From the NCBI GenBank assembly GCA_023229465.1, contig JALNZE010000006.1, positions 88,578 to 152,577 on the forward strand: a DNA stretch of 64,000 nt, read 5' to 3'. Source of the stretch: Chitinophagaceae bacterium (GTDB lineage Bacteria; Bacteroidota; Bacteroidia; Chitinophagales; Chitinophagaceae). Positions 8,978 to 17,499 of the stretch are shown piece after piece (the first letter of the stretch is position 1; every line of letters starts with the position of its first letter). A model generated the notes under the pieces. It made no database searches. It was not told the origin of the DNA and worked only from the letters and a program-made list of their open reading frames with translations. The position numbers were made by a program, and so were the translations under genes.

Positions 8978-10195
8978 CTAGTGGTGCGACCACTCAATCT
9001 TTTCCATATCCACCCCTTCTTTGAACATTTCCCAAAGCGGGCTCATTTCTCTTAACTTCAAAACCGTTTCACTTACTGATTTAATCGTGTAATCTATTTG
9101 TTCTTCAGTTGTAAAGCGTCCCAATCCAAAGCGAAGTGAACTGTGTGCCAGGTCATCACCCAAACCCAATGCCTTTAATACATAACTGGGTTCCAGTGAA
9201 GCCGAAGTGCAGGCAGAGCCGGATGATAAGGCAATGTTTTTGTTGAAGCCCATCAACAACCCTTCTCCTTCCACATATTTGAAAGAGATATTGGTTACAT
9301 GGGGCAAACGATGTTCGCGGTTACCATTCACGTAGGTTTCTTCAATTTGTGTTAATGCATTTTCCAGTTTGTCGCGCAGTTTACTTAAACGTACTGCATC
9401 ATCAGCCATTTCCAGTCTTGCCAATTCACAGGCTTTACCAAAACCAACAATTCCGGGTACATTCAATGTGCCGCTGCGCATACCCCTTTCATGGCCGCCA
9501 CCATCCATCTGCGCGGTTACTTTTACGCGTGGATTTTTACGGCGCACATACAAGGCGCCAATTCCTTTGGGACCGTACATTTTATGCGCGGTAAATGCCA
9601 TAATATCAATACCGTCTTTATTTACATCTACGGGTATTTTACCTACTGCCTGAACGGCATCTGAAAAAAAGAGTATCCCCTGTTTTTTTGCAATGGCACT
9701 TATCTCTTTAACCGGCTGAATTACACCAATCTCATTATTGGCATACATGATAGCAATCAGGATCGTAGTTGGCTTTATGGCCGCTTCCAGTTCTTTCAGG
9801 TCAATCAGGCCATCAGCATTTACTTTCAGATAGGTAACCTCCCCTCCTAAATGTTCAATATGCTTACAGGTATCTAAAACAGCTTTGTGTTCTGTTGTAC
9901 AGGTAATAATATGATTTCCTTTACCGGCATACATTTCAAATACACCTTTGATACCCAGGTTATCTCCTTCCGTTGCGCCTGATGTAAAAATGATCTCTTT
10001 TGGATCAGCGCCAATTAATTTCGCTACTTGCTCACGTGCATAATCAACAGCTTCTTCCGCTTCCCAACCAAAAGGATGGTTACGACTGGCCGCATTACCA
10101 AAATGCTCAGTAAAATAAGGCAGCATCGCTTCCAGTACCCTTGGATCCATAGGTGTGGTGGCATTATTATCAAGGTAAATTGGTAATTTCAACAT
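8978..10195 (-). CDS. iscS: Cysteine desulfurase IscS
   Basis: PLP enzyme that takes sulfur from cysteine for Fe-S assembly and tRNA thiolation. The chosen start (ATG at 10195) gives 405 residues beginning MLKLPIYLDNNATTP, lining up with E. coli IscS (404 residues); the longer frame from 10228 overlaps a TACTTTTG promoter-like element and is rejected. The PLP lysine context is FTAHKMYGPKG, and the persulfide cysteine context is SSGSACTSASLEPS. First gene of iscS-iscU-iscA. The Rrf2 regulator in the window is 50 kb away and is not an obvious local IscR. Confidence 0.95.
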   Translation of the reverse strand: MLKLPIYLDNNATTPMDPRVLEAMLPYFTEHFGNAASRNHPFGWEAEEAVDYAREQVAKLIGADPKEIIFTSGATEGDNLGIKGVFEMYAGKGNHIITCTTEHKAVLDTCKHIEHLGGEVTYLKVNADGLIDLKELEAAIKPTTILIAIMYANNEIGVIQPVKEISAIAKKQGILFFSDAVQAVGKIPVDVNKDGIDIMAFTAHKMYGPKGIGALYVRRKNPRVKVTAQMDGGGHERGMRSGTLNVPGIVGFGKACELARLEMADDAVRLSKLRDKLENALTQIEETYVNGNREHRLPHVTNISFKYVEGEGLLMGFNKNIALSSGSACTSASLEPSYVLKALGLGDDLAHSSLRFGLGRFTTEEQIDYTIKSVSETVLKLREMSPLWEMFKEGVDMEKIEWSHH

Positions 10196-10227
10196 ATACA
10201 CTTCAAGTTTATAATCTCTATGAAACA

Positions 10228-10235
10228 CAAAAGTA
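10228..10235 (-). promoter_or_regulatory. Candidate -7 element of the isc operon
   Basis: Minus strand reads TACTTTTG, an exact match to TAnnTTTG, about 30 bases before the iscS ATG at 10195. A consensus -33 was not found. It supports the shorter iscS start. Confidence 0.4.
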
Positions 10236-10324
10236 TGTCAATAGGTTCTATAAATTTGGGCACCAAAGCCCGTTCGGCGTGATTTTTCCTATTTCGTAAA
10301 GGCTTTGGTATAAACTAAAAAATC

Positions 10325-10726
10325 ATGTTAAAAATTGAGCATATTGGTATGGCAGTCAAAGATTTTGCATCAGCTATCCCTCTTTTTGAGAAGTTGCTCA
10401 ATACGCCATGCTATAAGACCGAAGTTGTTAAATCTGAACAGGTGAACACTGCTTTTTTCAGGCAGGGAGAATCCAAAATTGAGTTACTGGAAAGTACAGA
10501 CCCCTATGGAGTGATTGCCCGTTTTATTGAGAAAAAAGGAGAAGGCATCCATCATATTGCTTTTGAAGTGAGCGATATCAGGGCAGAAATGAAACGATTA
10601 CAGGCCGAAGGTTTTGTGCTACTGAATGAAGAACCCAAAAAAGGGGCCGACAATAAATGGGTATGTTTTTTACATCCAAAAAATACAAATGGGGTATTGG
10701 TTGAGTTATGTGAGGAGATGAAATAA
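10325..10726 (+). CDS. mce: Methylmalonyl-CoA epimerase
   Basis: 133-residue VOC-fold (glyoxalase-like) protein. It interconverts the (R) and (S) forms of methylmalonyl-CoA in the propionate/succinate route, a common Bacteroidota pathway. Seen: the metal-ligand start LKIEHIGMAV, the KIELLEST strand, the central GEGIHHIAFEV, and the terminal GVLVELCEE with its Glu ligand, all in the two-repeat VOC order. Single gene between two minus-strand units, so it likely has its own promoter; a TAAATTTG sequence at about 10251-10258 is a weak candidate. Confidence 0.88.
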   Translation: MLKIEHIGMAVKDFASAIPLFEKLLNTPCYKTEVVKSEQVNTAFFRQGESKIELLESTDPYGVIARFIEKKGEGIHHIAFEVSDIRAEMKRLQAEGFVLLNEEPKKGADNKWVCFLHPKNTNGVLVELCEEMK

Positions 10727-10743
10727 TTGATCACCCATATAAC

Positions 10744-11454
10744 TCATTGCAGGCTGAGTTTTTCTATGGCTACCTGTGCGGCCACCTGGCTGGCATCTTT
10801 TTTATTATATCCTTTCCCTTGTGCCAATAACTGACCATCCAGCATGGCATTGATAGTAAAGAGGCGACGACTGCCTTCCATTTTTTCTTCAGCCAATTCA
10901 AAGCTTAATGCCTTTCCATTTTTATTGGCCCAACCAATCAGTTTATTTTTCAGGTTGATATCTATTAATTCCAGATCATCTACAAACATGTGAGGAATGA
11001 CAATCTGTTTAAGTACCCAGTTATGGGTTTTGGCATACCCTTTGTCCAGGTATACTGCTCCAACCAATGCTTCCAGTGTATTGCCAAAAATCTGGCTGCC
11101 TTTCAGGGCATTGTCGAATTTATTGTAGAAAGTAAGTTTGCGAAGGCCCATTTTCAGCGCTATATCGTTCAACTGCTGACGGTTAACCATTTTGCTGCGC
11201 ATTTCAGTTAAAAAACCTTCCCCTTTGTATGGATAGCGCTTGAAGAGATAATCGGCAACAATGGCACTCAAAATGGCATCCCCTAAATATTCAAGCCGCT
11301 CATTATTTTCATCGGCGGTTTCCTTTACCGAGCGATGGCTCATGGCCGTTCGATACAACAGAATATTTCCGGACTGGATACCCAGCACGTTTTTCAATTG
11401 TTTTTCAAAAGACGAATCGTCAGACTTTTTAAAGAGATTTTTGAGAAATTGCAC
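10744..11454 (-). CDS. rnc: Ribonuclease III
   Basis: 236-residue double-stranded-RNA endonuclease for rRNA and mRNA processing. The RNase III signature NERLEYLGDAIL lies near residue 53-64 with the catalytic acidic residues, and the second acidic site is in FGNTLEALVGAVYLDKG. A C-terminal double-stranded-RNA-binding domain (KNGKALSFELAEE ... KKDASQVAAQVAIEKL) fills the last 70 residues. It begins 4 bases after fabF ends, in the frequent acpP-fabF-rnc order. Confidence 0.94.
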   Translation of the reverse strand: MQFLKNLFKKSDDSSFEKQLKNVLGIQSGNILLYRTAMSHRSVKETADENNERLEYLGDAILSAIVADYLFKRYPYKGEGFLTEMRSKMVNRQQLNDIALKMGLRKLTFYNKFDNALKGSQIFGNTLEALVGAVYLDKGYAKTHNWVLKQIVIPHMFVDDLELIDINLKNKLIGWANKNGKALSFELAEEKMEGSRRLFTINAMLDGQLLAQGKGYNKKDASQVAAQVAIEKLSLQ

Positions 11455-11458
11455 GGAT

Positions 11459-12712
11459 TTAAGCTACGAATTTTTTTACAATCACACAAGCATTATGTCC
11501 GCCAAAACCAAAAGTATTACTTAAGGCTGCCCTTACTACTCTTTTCTGCGGTTTATTAAAAGTGAAATTTAGTTTGGGGTCCAGGGTAGGATCATCGGTA
11601 AAGTGATTGATCGTAGGGGGTACAATATCATGTATCACACTCTGAATGCAGGCAATAGCTTCAATAACACCTGCGGCGCCTAAACAATGGCCCGTCATGG
11701 ATTTGGTGGCACTGATATTCAAATGATACGCATGCTCACCAAATACTTCTGTAATGGCCTTTGTTTCGGCGCCATCACCCAAAGGCGTTGAAGTTCCGTG
11801 GGTATTGATATAATCAATTTCATCAGGGCGCATACCGGCATCTTTCAATGCAGCGATCATCACATTGCGCGCCCCCAATCCTTCCGGATGCGGAGCGGTT
11901 AAATGGTAGGCATCAGCCGTAGCGCCACCACCGGCCAATTCACAATATATTTTAGCGCCTCTTTTTATGGCGTGTTCATATTCTTCTAATACTACCACAC
12001 CCGCGGCTTCACCCATCACAAAACCATCACGGTCCTTATCATAAGGCCTGCTGGCTGTTTTGGGATCATCGTTTCTTTCGCTCATGGCTTTCATGGCATT
12101 AAAACCACCCACACCTGCGAGGCTAATAACGGCTTCTGATCCACCACTTAAAATAATATCTGCTTTTCCTAAACGTATATTATCAGCAGCCGTAATCATT
12201 CCATTGGTACTGGAAGCACAGGCACTAACTACCGCGAAATTGGGACCACGGAAACCATGGCGCATGGATATCTGTCCTGCCGCAATATCCAATATCATTT
12301 TGGGAATGAAAAAAGGATTGAACCTGGGGGTACCATCCCCCTTGGCAAAGTTGAGCATTTCTTCCTGGAAAGTAATTAACCCACCAATTCCACTGGCGAA
12401 GATCACACCGGTACGGTCAACATCAACATTGTCTTTGCTGATACCGGCATCTTTCACAGCCATATCACTGGCCACAACGGCCAGCTGCGCAAAGCGGTCT
12501 AATTTGCGGGCTTCTTTCCTATCCATAAATTCGGTAGGATCAAATCCCTTTACTTCACAGGCAAACCGGGTTTTGAATTTAGACGCATCAAACGAAGTGA
12601 TGGAGTCTGCACCGGAAACACCATTCAGCAACCCATTCCAATAATCAGTCAGATTATTCCCGAGTGGCGTAATTGTTCCGATGCCGGTAACAACAACTCT
12701 TTTAAACTGCAT
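11459..12712 (-). CDS. fabF: Beta-ketoacyl-ACP synthase II
   Basis: Chain-elongating condensing enzyme of fatty-acid synthesis. The start at 12712 (MQFKRVVVTGIGTITPLG) matches the family and gives 417 residues; the longer frame runs back over an intergenic hairpin and the 3' end of acpP and is rejected. The catalytic triad contexts are all present: Cys in VSACASSTNGM, His in NTHGTSTPLGD and His in SMTGHCLGAAG. Second gene of the acpP-fabF-rnc operon. Confidence 0.95.
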   Translation of the reverse strand: MQFKRVVVTGIGTITPLGNNLTDYWNGLLNGVSGADSITSFDASKFKTRFACEVKGFDPTEFMDRKEARKLDRFAQLAVVASDMAVKDAGISKDNVDVDRTGVIFASGIGGLITFQEEMLNFAKGDGTPRFNPFFIPKMILDIAAGQISMRHGFRGPNFAVVSACASSTNGMITAADNIRLGKADIILSGGSEAVISLAGVGGFNAMKAMSERNDDPKTASRPYDKDRDGFVMGEAAGVVVLEEYEHAIKRGAKIYCELAGGGATADAYHLTAPHPEGLGARNVMIAALKDAGMRPDEIDYINTHGTSTPLGDGAETKAITEVFGEHAYHLNISATKSMTGHCLGAAGVIEAIACIQSVIHDIVPPTINHFTDDPTLDPKLNFTFNKPQKRVVRAALSNTFGFGGHNACVIVKKFVA

Positions 12713-12733
12713 TTCATTACCTGTTTGAAGTGA

Positions 12734-12777
12734 TAATCCGCCTTCTGTGGCACTAGGCGCCGCAAAAAGGCGGATTA
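12734..12777 (-). terminator. Perfect 11-bp hairpin between acpP and fabF
   Basis: Arms TAATCCGCCTT (12734-12744) and AAGGCGGATTA (12767-12777) are exact complements around a 22-base loop. It sits 26 bases after the acpP stop and 21 bases before the fabF ATG. There is no run of T after it in the minus direction, so it is not a standard intrinsic terminator; partial attenuation or mRNA end protection that lets acpP be more abundant than fabF is a plausible role (inference). Confidence 0.5.
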
Positions 12778-12803
12778 AATTATTCCATAGCTGGAGTAAT
12801 GTC

Positions 12804-13040
12804 TTACTTGGCGTGCTCTTCAAGGTAAGCTACAGCCTGACCAACGGTTGTGATGGTTTCAGCCTGCTCATCAGGGATGGAGATGTTGAATTCTTTCTCG
12901 AATTCCATAATTAATTCAACGGTATCCAGTGAATCGGCACCGAGATCGTTAGTAAATGAAGCCTCATTGGTTACTTCAGCTTCATCAACTCCTAACTTGT
13001 CAACTATGATTTTCTTTACTCTTGTAGCGATATCTGACAT
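12804..13040 (-). CDS. acpP: Acyl carrier protein
   Basis: 78-residue acidic carrier of growing acyl chains. The phosphopantetheine attachment motif GADSLDTVEL places the modified Ser at residue 37. Length and charge match the family. First gene of acpP-fabF-rnc, with a good promoter match directly upstream. Confidence 0.96.
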   Translation of the reverse strand: MSDIATRVKKIIVDKLGVDEAEVTNEASFTNDLGADSLDTVELIMEFEKEFNISIPDEQAETITTVGQAVAYLEEHAK

Positions 13041-13063
13041 TGTAAATGTTTTTGTTACAGCCG

Positions 13064-13092
13064 CAAAAATATACTTTTTGTTAAATAAGCAA
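13064..13092 (-). promoter_or_regulatory. Promoter of the acpP-fabF-rnc operon
   Basis: On the minus strand a TTG (-33 element, 13090-13092) is followed after 18 bases by TATTTTTG (-7 element, 13064-13071), fitting the Bacteroidota TTG-N17-23-TAnnTTTG pattern. The leader to the acpP ATG would be about 20 bases. Confidence 0.65.
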
Positions 13093-13207
13093 TCTTTTAA
13101 GCCACATTTGTTTTTAAGACAATATTCGGTCTTTTCTGCGTGATTGACATTTTTACCCTATTTTTTTTGTAAAATGATCATTATCTTGTACACCTTACCC
13201 CCTATCT

Positions 13208-13636
13208 ATGGCCTTAAAAATAATAGATCACGGCTCCCGGGATTATCGAAAAATGATTGATCTGCGCTATCAAATACTGCGAAAACCCCTTGGTTTGAGC
13301 TTTACAGAGGCTGATTTGGCCGCAGAAAAAAATGATATCCTGATCGGCTGCTATGATGATGATAAGCTGGAAGCCTGCTGCGTTCTCACCAAAACAGACC
13401 CCAAAACGGTTAGATTACGCCAAATGGCGGTTGGGGCGGGATTACAGGGAAAGGGCATCGGAAGGGTATTGATGAGTTTTGCCGAAAATATAGCCCGCGA
13501 CCATGGCTATCGCCGTATTACCATGCACGCCCGTAAATCTGTCCTTGGTTTCTACGAAAAAAGTGGCTACAAAGTAACCGGTCATGAGTTCGAAGAAGTA
13601 ACTATTCCACATCATGTGATGGAAAAGGAGTTGTAA
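13208..13636 (+). CDS. GNAT-family N-acetyltransferase
   Basis: 142 residues with the acetyl-CoA-binding motif A (LRQMAVGAGLQGKGIGRVLM, about residues 75-95) and motif B (HARKSVLGFYEKSGYKVTG) of the GNAT fold. Resembles the ElaA/YitI-like small acyltransferases, but the substrate cannot be read from sequence. Single-gene unit divergent from acpP, followed by an A+T-rich microrepeat. Confidence 0.8.
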   Translation: MALKIIDHGSRDYRKMIDLRYQILRKPLGLSFTEADLAAEKNDILIGCYDDDKLEACCVLTKTDPKTVRLRQMAVGAGLQGKGIGRVLMSFAENIARDHGYRRITMHARKSVLGFYEKSGYKVTGHEFEEVTIPHHVMEKEL

Positions 13637-13639
13637 TTA

Positions 13640-14116
13640 TTAATTTTTAATTATTTTCCTCCCCAGCATCCCACGCAACTCATGTCTGAACGCTTCACCC
13701 ATATTCTCCTTGGGGATGAGAAAGAATGATCTGGCATCAAAATACAGGTGAAAAAAATGAGGACTCTCAAAGAAACGGGTAAAGGTCTGCCATGACCAGT
13801 TGGTAAAGCCACGTTCATTTTCCAGCCTTATCCCCTCCTCAGTAAAGTCTATGATAAATGAATCGCGGAAAGTGGCCGATTTTTTATAAATACTTTGAGG
13901 CAGGAAATACCAGAAAGTTGCCATCAGCATCAGCCAGACAAAAGACCCCAACAGAAAAGGTTCGGGACGGATTTTTTGGGTATAAAATAATACCGCGGCT
14001 ATAATAGCGAATACATTCACTAAAATAATGAGAATTCGTATTTCAATCCGCTGCACAAAATGGTAGCGCAATGCCTGTATCACTTTCTTTTTTTCGTAAG
14101 AAAAACTATGCTGCAT
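13640..14116 (-). CDS. YcxB-like membrane protein of unknown function
   Basis: 158 residues with two adjacent membrane helices (about residues 27-44 and 52-72) followed by a cytoplasmic domain with F-T-E-E-G-I and W-S-W-x-x-F motifs and the late FFLIPKENM segment typical of the YcxB-like C-terminal domain. No role is known for the family. Converges on the GNAT gene with a 3-base gap. Confidence 0.55.
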   Translation of the reverse strand: MQHSFSYEKKKVIQALRYHFVQRIEIRILIILVNVFAIIAAVLFYTQKIRPEPFLLGSFVWLMLMATFWYFLPQSIYKKSATFRDSFIIDFTEEGIRLENERGFTNWSWQTFTRFFESPHFFHLYFDARSFFLIPKENMGEAFRHELRGMLGRKIIKN

Positions 14117-14156
14117 AGGATAGTATGAAACGTAAATGTAGAGAAAGAGGGAAACA

Positions 14157-14190
14157 ATTAATAATTAGTCATTAAAAATTAATAATTGAT
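14157..14190. repeat. A+T-rich microrepeat (ATTAATAATT type)
   Basis: Two ATTAATAATT copies separated by AGTCATTAAAA, between the YcxB-like gene and the DUF6807 gene. It matches the repeat at 8401-8434 in unit and in intergenic location. Confidence 0.45.
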
Positions 14191-14213
14191 CACTACTGCA
14201 AGGGGCTTTGTAG

Positions 14214-15254
14214 TTACTTACTATTTGTAAATGAGGTTACTAATTGATCGAGACTGGCTGTTGTAAGCCTTTCTTTTCCTGACGCAATCAAAATTCTATA
14301 GCGGAAAGTAGTAGATTGACCTTTGTGCAGTTTAAAATTAAGTACCTCTTTACCATTTGAAAAAACTTTTTGTCCGAGAGGGTTAGCTGCGAATAATCCA
14401 TAGTTACGTGCATGCCAATAAGTAGGATAGCCGGGATTTTGCGGGTGATCGATGATGGCAATGCTGATGGTATCATTGCCTTTTTTCCCAAACAACATAC
14501 ACCAGTTTCCACGGCTTCCCCATACCGCCTCTCCCTCTTTGCCTTCAGCGCTAAGATAGTTTCCGGTTGTGGCAGCGTCTTTGGCAGCCGGAACTTTTGT
14601 GATTATTCCGTTTTCGTTTTTGTATTCCTTGCTTTGCAGTACAGGTAATTCCAGTTCATGTGCCACACGCAATCCCAACATACCATCTTTTACATCCGGC
14701 ATGGTTACCTCCTGTTCAGCAGTAAGATCAGTTTGGCGGTCAATCATCCAAATACCCTTCATCGGCTCACTGAAGACATAGGTTGTTTTCTCTTTCAGTA
14801 AACTATTTTTCTGCTGGTTGGTCCAGTTAGCTGCATATACAAGTAGCCCCTGCCGGCCATTTTTGGTTTGCAGGATTTTTTCTGTGCGTATCCAGCCATA
14901 TTGCTTTTTCCGCTCCGCGGGAATGGCATAAGAATTATTCCAGAAATCAAGCCCGTTCACATTTTCATAATTGAACCATAAACCAATATGGTGCGGATGA
15001 TCAACAGGATCATTGGGCCTTGTATACCAGGGAAAACCCCTTGTAACGGATTCGCCGCCGGGTGAATAAATGGGGTAGAGAAAAGGCTTCTCCATTGTAT
15101 CTGTATAAATAAATTCAGTAAATAATTTACCGCCAATACTGATGCTGATTTTCTGTTTGTCAGTATCCTTTTTCACCAACACTTTCGTTTTCGATTGTGC
15201 CATTGCGATGCCGGTAATCAACACGGTTAACAGGCCAAGTAATAAATTTTTCAT
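14214..15254 (-). CDS. Secreted DUF6807 (PmoA-like) protein
   Basis: 346 residues with a Sec signal peptide (MKNLLLGLLTVLITGIAMAQ). The body matches the DUF6807 family as I recall it: a beta-sandwich protein with FTEFIYTDTMEKPFLYPIYSP near residue 45 and the conserved DHPHHIGLWFNY block near residue 80. Members are often found with carbohydrate catabolism genes in Bacteroidota; no activity is established here. Its neighbours (hexuronate-type transporter, KDPG aldolase, KDG kinase) suggest a link with sugar acids. 56 bases separate it from the upstream MFS gene on the same strand. Confidence 0.7.
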   Translation of the reverse strand: MKNLLLGLLTVLITGIAMAQSKTKVLVKKDTDKQKISISIGGKLFTEFIYTDTMEKPFLYPIYSPGGESVTRGFPWYTRPNDPVDHPHHIGLWFNYENVNGLDFWNNSYAIPAERKKQYGWIRTEKILQTKNGRQGLLVYAANWTNQQKNSLLKEKTTYVFSEPMKGIWMIDRQTDLTAEQEVTMPDVKDGMLGLRVAHELELPVLQSKEYKNENGIITKVPAAKDAATTGNYLSAEGKEGEAVWGSRGNWCMLFGKKGNDTISIAIIDHPQNPGYPTYWHARNYGLFAANPLGQKVFSNGKEVLNFKLHKGQSTTFRYRILIASGKERLTTASLDQLVTSFTNSK

Positions 15255-15310
15255 CTAAAAATAATTGTATAAAAAATAAACCGGCAAAGTAATCCCTTCT
15301 GCTTTACCAT

Positions 15311-16630
15311 TCAATATTTAACATTCACATTCTTCTTCCCTATCAAAAAATGCATCACCACCCAGGCAGTCAGGTATGCAGCCGCGCATACCACAAACAT
15401 AATGTAATAGGCAGTTTCGATCTGGTTGATGGCACGGTAATGCACAAATATATTTTTCTGTACCAGAAACGATAATAATATCCCTCCCAATGCACCAAAC
15501 ATACCCCCGATACCAATAACCGATGCAGTAGATTTTTTGGGGAACCTATCACTTACCGTAGTATACATATTCGCGCTCCATGCCTGGTGTGCAGCGGCTG
15601 CAAGGCCTATAACTCCCACTGTCAGCCACATATTAATGGATCCTAACACCAGTGCAAACAGGATGGGTAATACAAAAAATGCATACAGGAGCATCGATAT
15701 TTTCCTGGCTTCGCACACAGCCCATCCTTTATGCTGAATTAAATAGAATGGCAACCATCCCCCACCCACACTGCCCAGCGTTGAAACCAGGTACACAACG
15801 GCAACGGGCCAGCTCGCAGCAGTAATTTTAATATGATAGATACTTTCAAAAAAATCGGGTAGCCAGAAAATATAGAACCACCAGATAGGATCGGTTAAAA
15901 ATTTCCCTATCGCAAAGGCCCATGTTTGCCTGAATGTTAATAATTGCAGCCAGGATAAGGCAGGCAGCGAATCATCTCCCACCGTTCCTTTTTCTTCTTC
16001 CTGATCACTTTCAATAAAAGCTAATTCCGCTACTGATATTTTCTTGTGCTTGCGGGGAACCTCATATAATACAAACCAAAAGATTAACCATACAAAACCC
16101 AGCAAACCGGTCAGGATAAAGGCCCATTGCCATCCCCATTGAACTACAATAAATGGCACAGTTAAGGGGGTTAGTATCGCGCCGATATTTGCACCTGAAT
16201 TAAAGATACCCGTTGCCAGGGCCCTTTCTTTTTTGGGAAACCATTCTGCCACTGTTTTAATAGCAGCCGGAAAATTGCCTGCTTCGGTTAACCCTAAGAT
16301 GCCCCTTACTATCTGAAATCCAGGCACGGTATTTACCAGTGCCGTGGCTATGCCGGCAAGACTCCATAAAAAAGTTGACAAGCCATACCCGATACGGCTT
16401 CCCATCTTATCAATCAAACTCCCGGCACCCAGCAGGCCTACCGCGTAAAATACTTTAAAAGTGATCTCCACATTCGTATAATCGGCGTCATTCCAACCCA
16501 GTTGCTGGGTGAAAGTTGATTTTAAAAAACTGATCACACTCCGGTCAATATAGTTGATGGTAGTAGCAAAGAAAATTAATGCACAAACCGTCCAGCGGTA
16601 TTGACTCATTTTGGCTGCTGATAGTGTCAT
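15311..16630 (-). CDS. MFS transporter, hexuronate/ExuT-like
   Basis: 439 residues with about 12 membrane helices. The start region RWTVCALIFFATTINYIDRSVISFL is the classic anion:cation symporter (ACS) family opening, with the D-R-x-x-I motif; ESDQEEE lies in the central cytoplasmic loop. ACS members carry galacturonate, glucuronate or related acids. It ends 3 bases from the eda start context on the same strand (eda is upstream), so the two are surely co-transcribed. Exact substrate not readable. Confidence 0.82.
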   Translation of the reverse strand: MTLSAAKMSQYRWTVCALIFFATTINYIDRSVISFLKSTFTQQLGWNDADYTNVEITFKVFYAVGLLGAGSLIDKMGSRIGYGLSTFLWSLAGIATALVNTVPGFQIVRGILGLTEAGNFPAAIKTVAEWFPKKERALATGIFNSGANIGAILTPLTVPFIVVQWGWQWAFILTGLLGFVWLIFWFVLYEVPRKHKKISVAELAFIESDQEEEKGTVGDDSLPALSWLQLLTFRQTWAFAIGKFLTDPIWWFYIFWLPDFFESIYHIKITAASWPVAVVYLVSTLGSVGGGWLPFYLIQHKGWAVCEARKISMLLYAFFVLPILFALVLGSINMWLTVGVIGLAAAAHQAWSANMYTTVSDRFPKKSTASVIGIGGMFGALGGILLSFLVQKNIFVHYRAINQIETAYYIMFVVCAAAYLTAWVVMHFLIGKKNVNVKY

Positions 16631-16633
16631 GAA

Positions 16634-17296
16634 TCAGGATTTGATTGATTGTATAATAGACAGTACCTCTTGGGTAGCGGCCGTAATCTGTGCATAATTT
16701 TTTTCGTCGAGTAATGGCCGGGTAATAAGTTTGCTGCCCATACCCACGGCACAAACACCGGCTTTAAACCATCCGGCAAGATTAGCTTTATCCAACTCCA
16801 CACCGCCGGTAGGCATGAATAATAAACCGGGAAATATTTCTTTGATGGCTGATACGAAACCCGGACCGAGTATATTACCCGGAAATAATTTAATGATGGT
16901 GGCACCCAGTGTTTCTGCCCGGATAATTTCTGAAGGTGTCATGCAACCCGGCACCCAAAGCATATTGTTTTTGTTGGCCTCAGAAGCAACTTCTTCCACT
17001 AAACCCGGACAAATGATATAATCCGTACCCGCATCAATAAAGATCCTTGCCATCTCCGCATTTTTGATGGTGCCAATACCGAGGTACATGCCTTTGAGTT
17101 CGGTATCACAAATTTTACGCATGTTTTTAAAATTCTGCAAGGCCGCTTCGCCACGGTTGGTATATTCAACCGCTCGGATACCGGCACTATATAAGGCTTT
17201 CAGCACTTCAATACTTACGTTGCTGTCTTTATAAAAGTAAAGCGGCAATAGGCCCTGTTGGGGAATTAACGCAAGCAGAACGTCTTTCTTTTCCAT
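16634..17296 (-). CDS. eda: KDPG / KHG aldolase
   Basis: 220-residue class I aldolase that splits 2-keto-3-deoxy-6-phosphogluconate to pyruvate and glyceraldehyde 3-phosphate, ending the hexuronate and Entner-Doudoroff routes. Seen: AGIRAVEYTNRGEAAL with the active Glu, CPGLVEEV, VPGCMTPSEI, and IIKLFPGNILG carrying the Schiff-base Lys. First gene of the minus-strand unit eda, MFS, DUF6807; divergent from kdgK, with a palindrome in the shared 203-base intergenic region. Confidence 0.9.
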   Translation of the reverse strand: MEKKDVLLALIPQQGLLPLYFYKDSNVSIEVLKALYSAGIRAVEYTNRGEAALQNFKNMRKICDTELKGMYLGIGTIKNAEMARIFIDAGTDYIICPGLVEEVASEANKNNMLWVPGCMTPSEIIRAETLGATIIKLFPGNILGPGFVSAIKEIFPGLLFMPTGGVELDKANLAGWFKAGVCAVGMGSKLITRPLLDEKNYAQITAATQEVLSIIQSIKS

Positions 17297-17418
17297 ATGG
17301 CTTAATTTTCTGTAGTCCTGTTATCTGAACCAATTAATATCCTGTTATTTAATTACGCAAACCTTTATGTATTTTCATGCAATGAATCAGACCTGCTTTT
17401 ATTTCTTGCCAGCAATTA

Positions 17419-17430
17419 GTGCAATTGCAC
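17419..17430. promoter_or_regulatory. Palindrome GTGCAATTGCAC between eda and kdgK
   Basis: A perfect 12-bp palindrome lies in the divergent intergenic region, 80 bases from the kdgK ATG and about 123 from the eda ATG. It is flanked by a partial TGCC / GGCA pair. Location and symmetry suit an operator for a local sugar-acid regulator, but no regulator gene is nearby and I cannot assign a family. Confidence 0.4.
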
Positions 17431-17499
17431 GGCAGGAACTTTGAAGTTAAATAATATAAACACTTTACCACTGAAATATTTATCCTAATACGATTAATC

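Noticed and set aside
9349..9653. Plus-strand frames opposite iscS
   Set aside because: Codon pattern and lack of similarity show they are shadows of iscS.
13150..13195. Promoter for the GNAT gene (TTTTGTAAAATGATCATTATCTTG)
   Set aside because: The -33 to -7 spacing is only about 12 bases and the -7 lacks one T.
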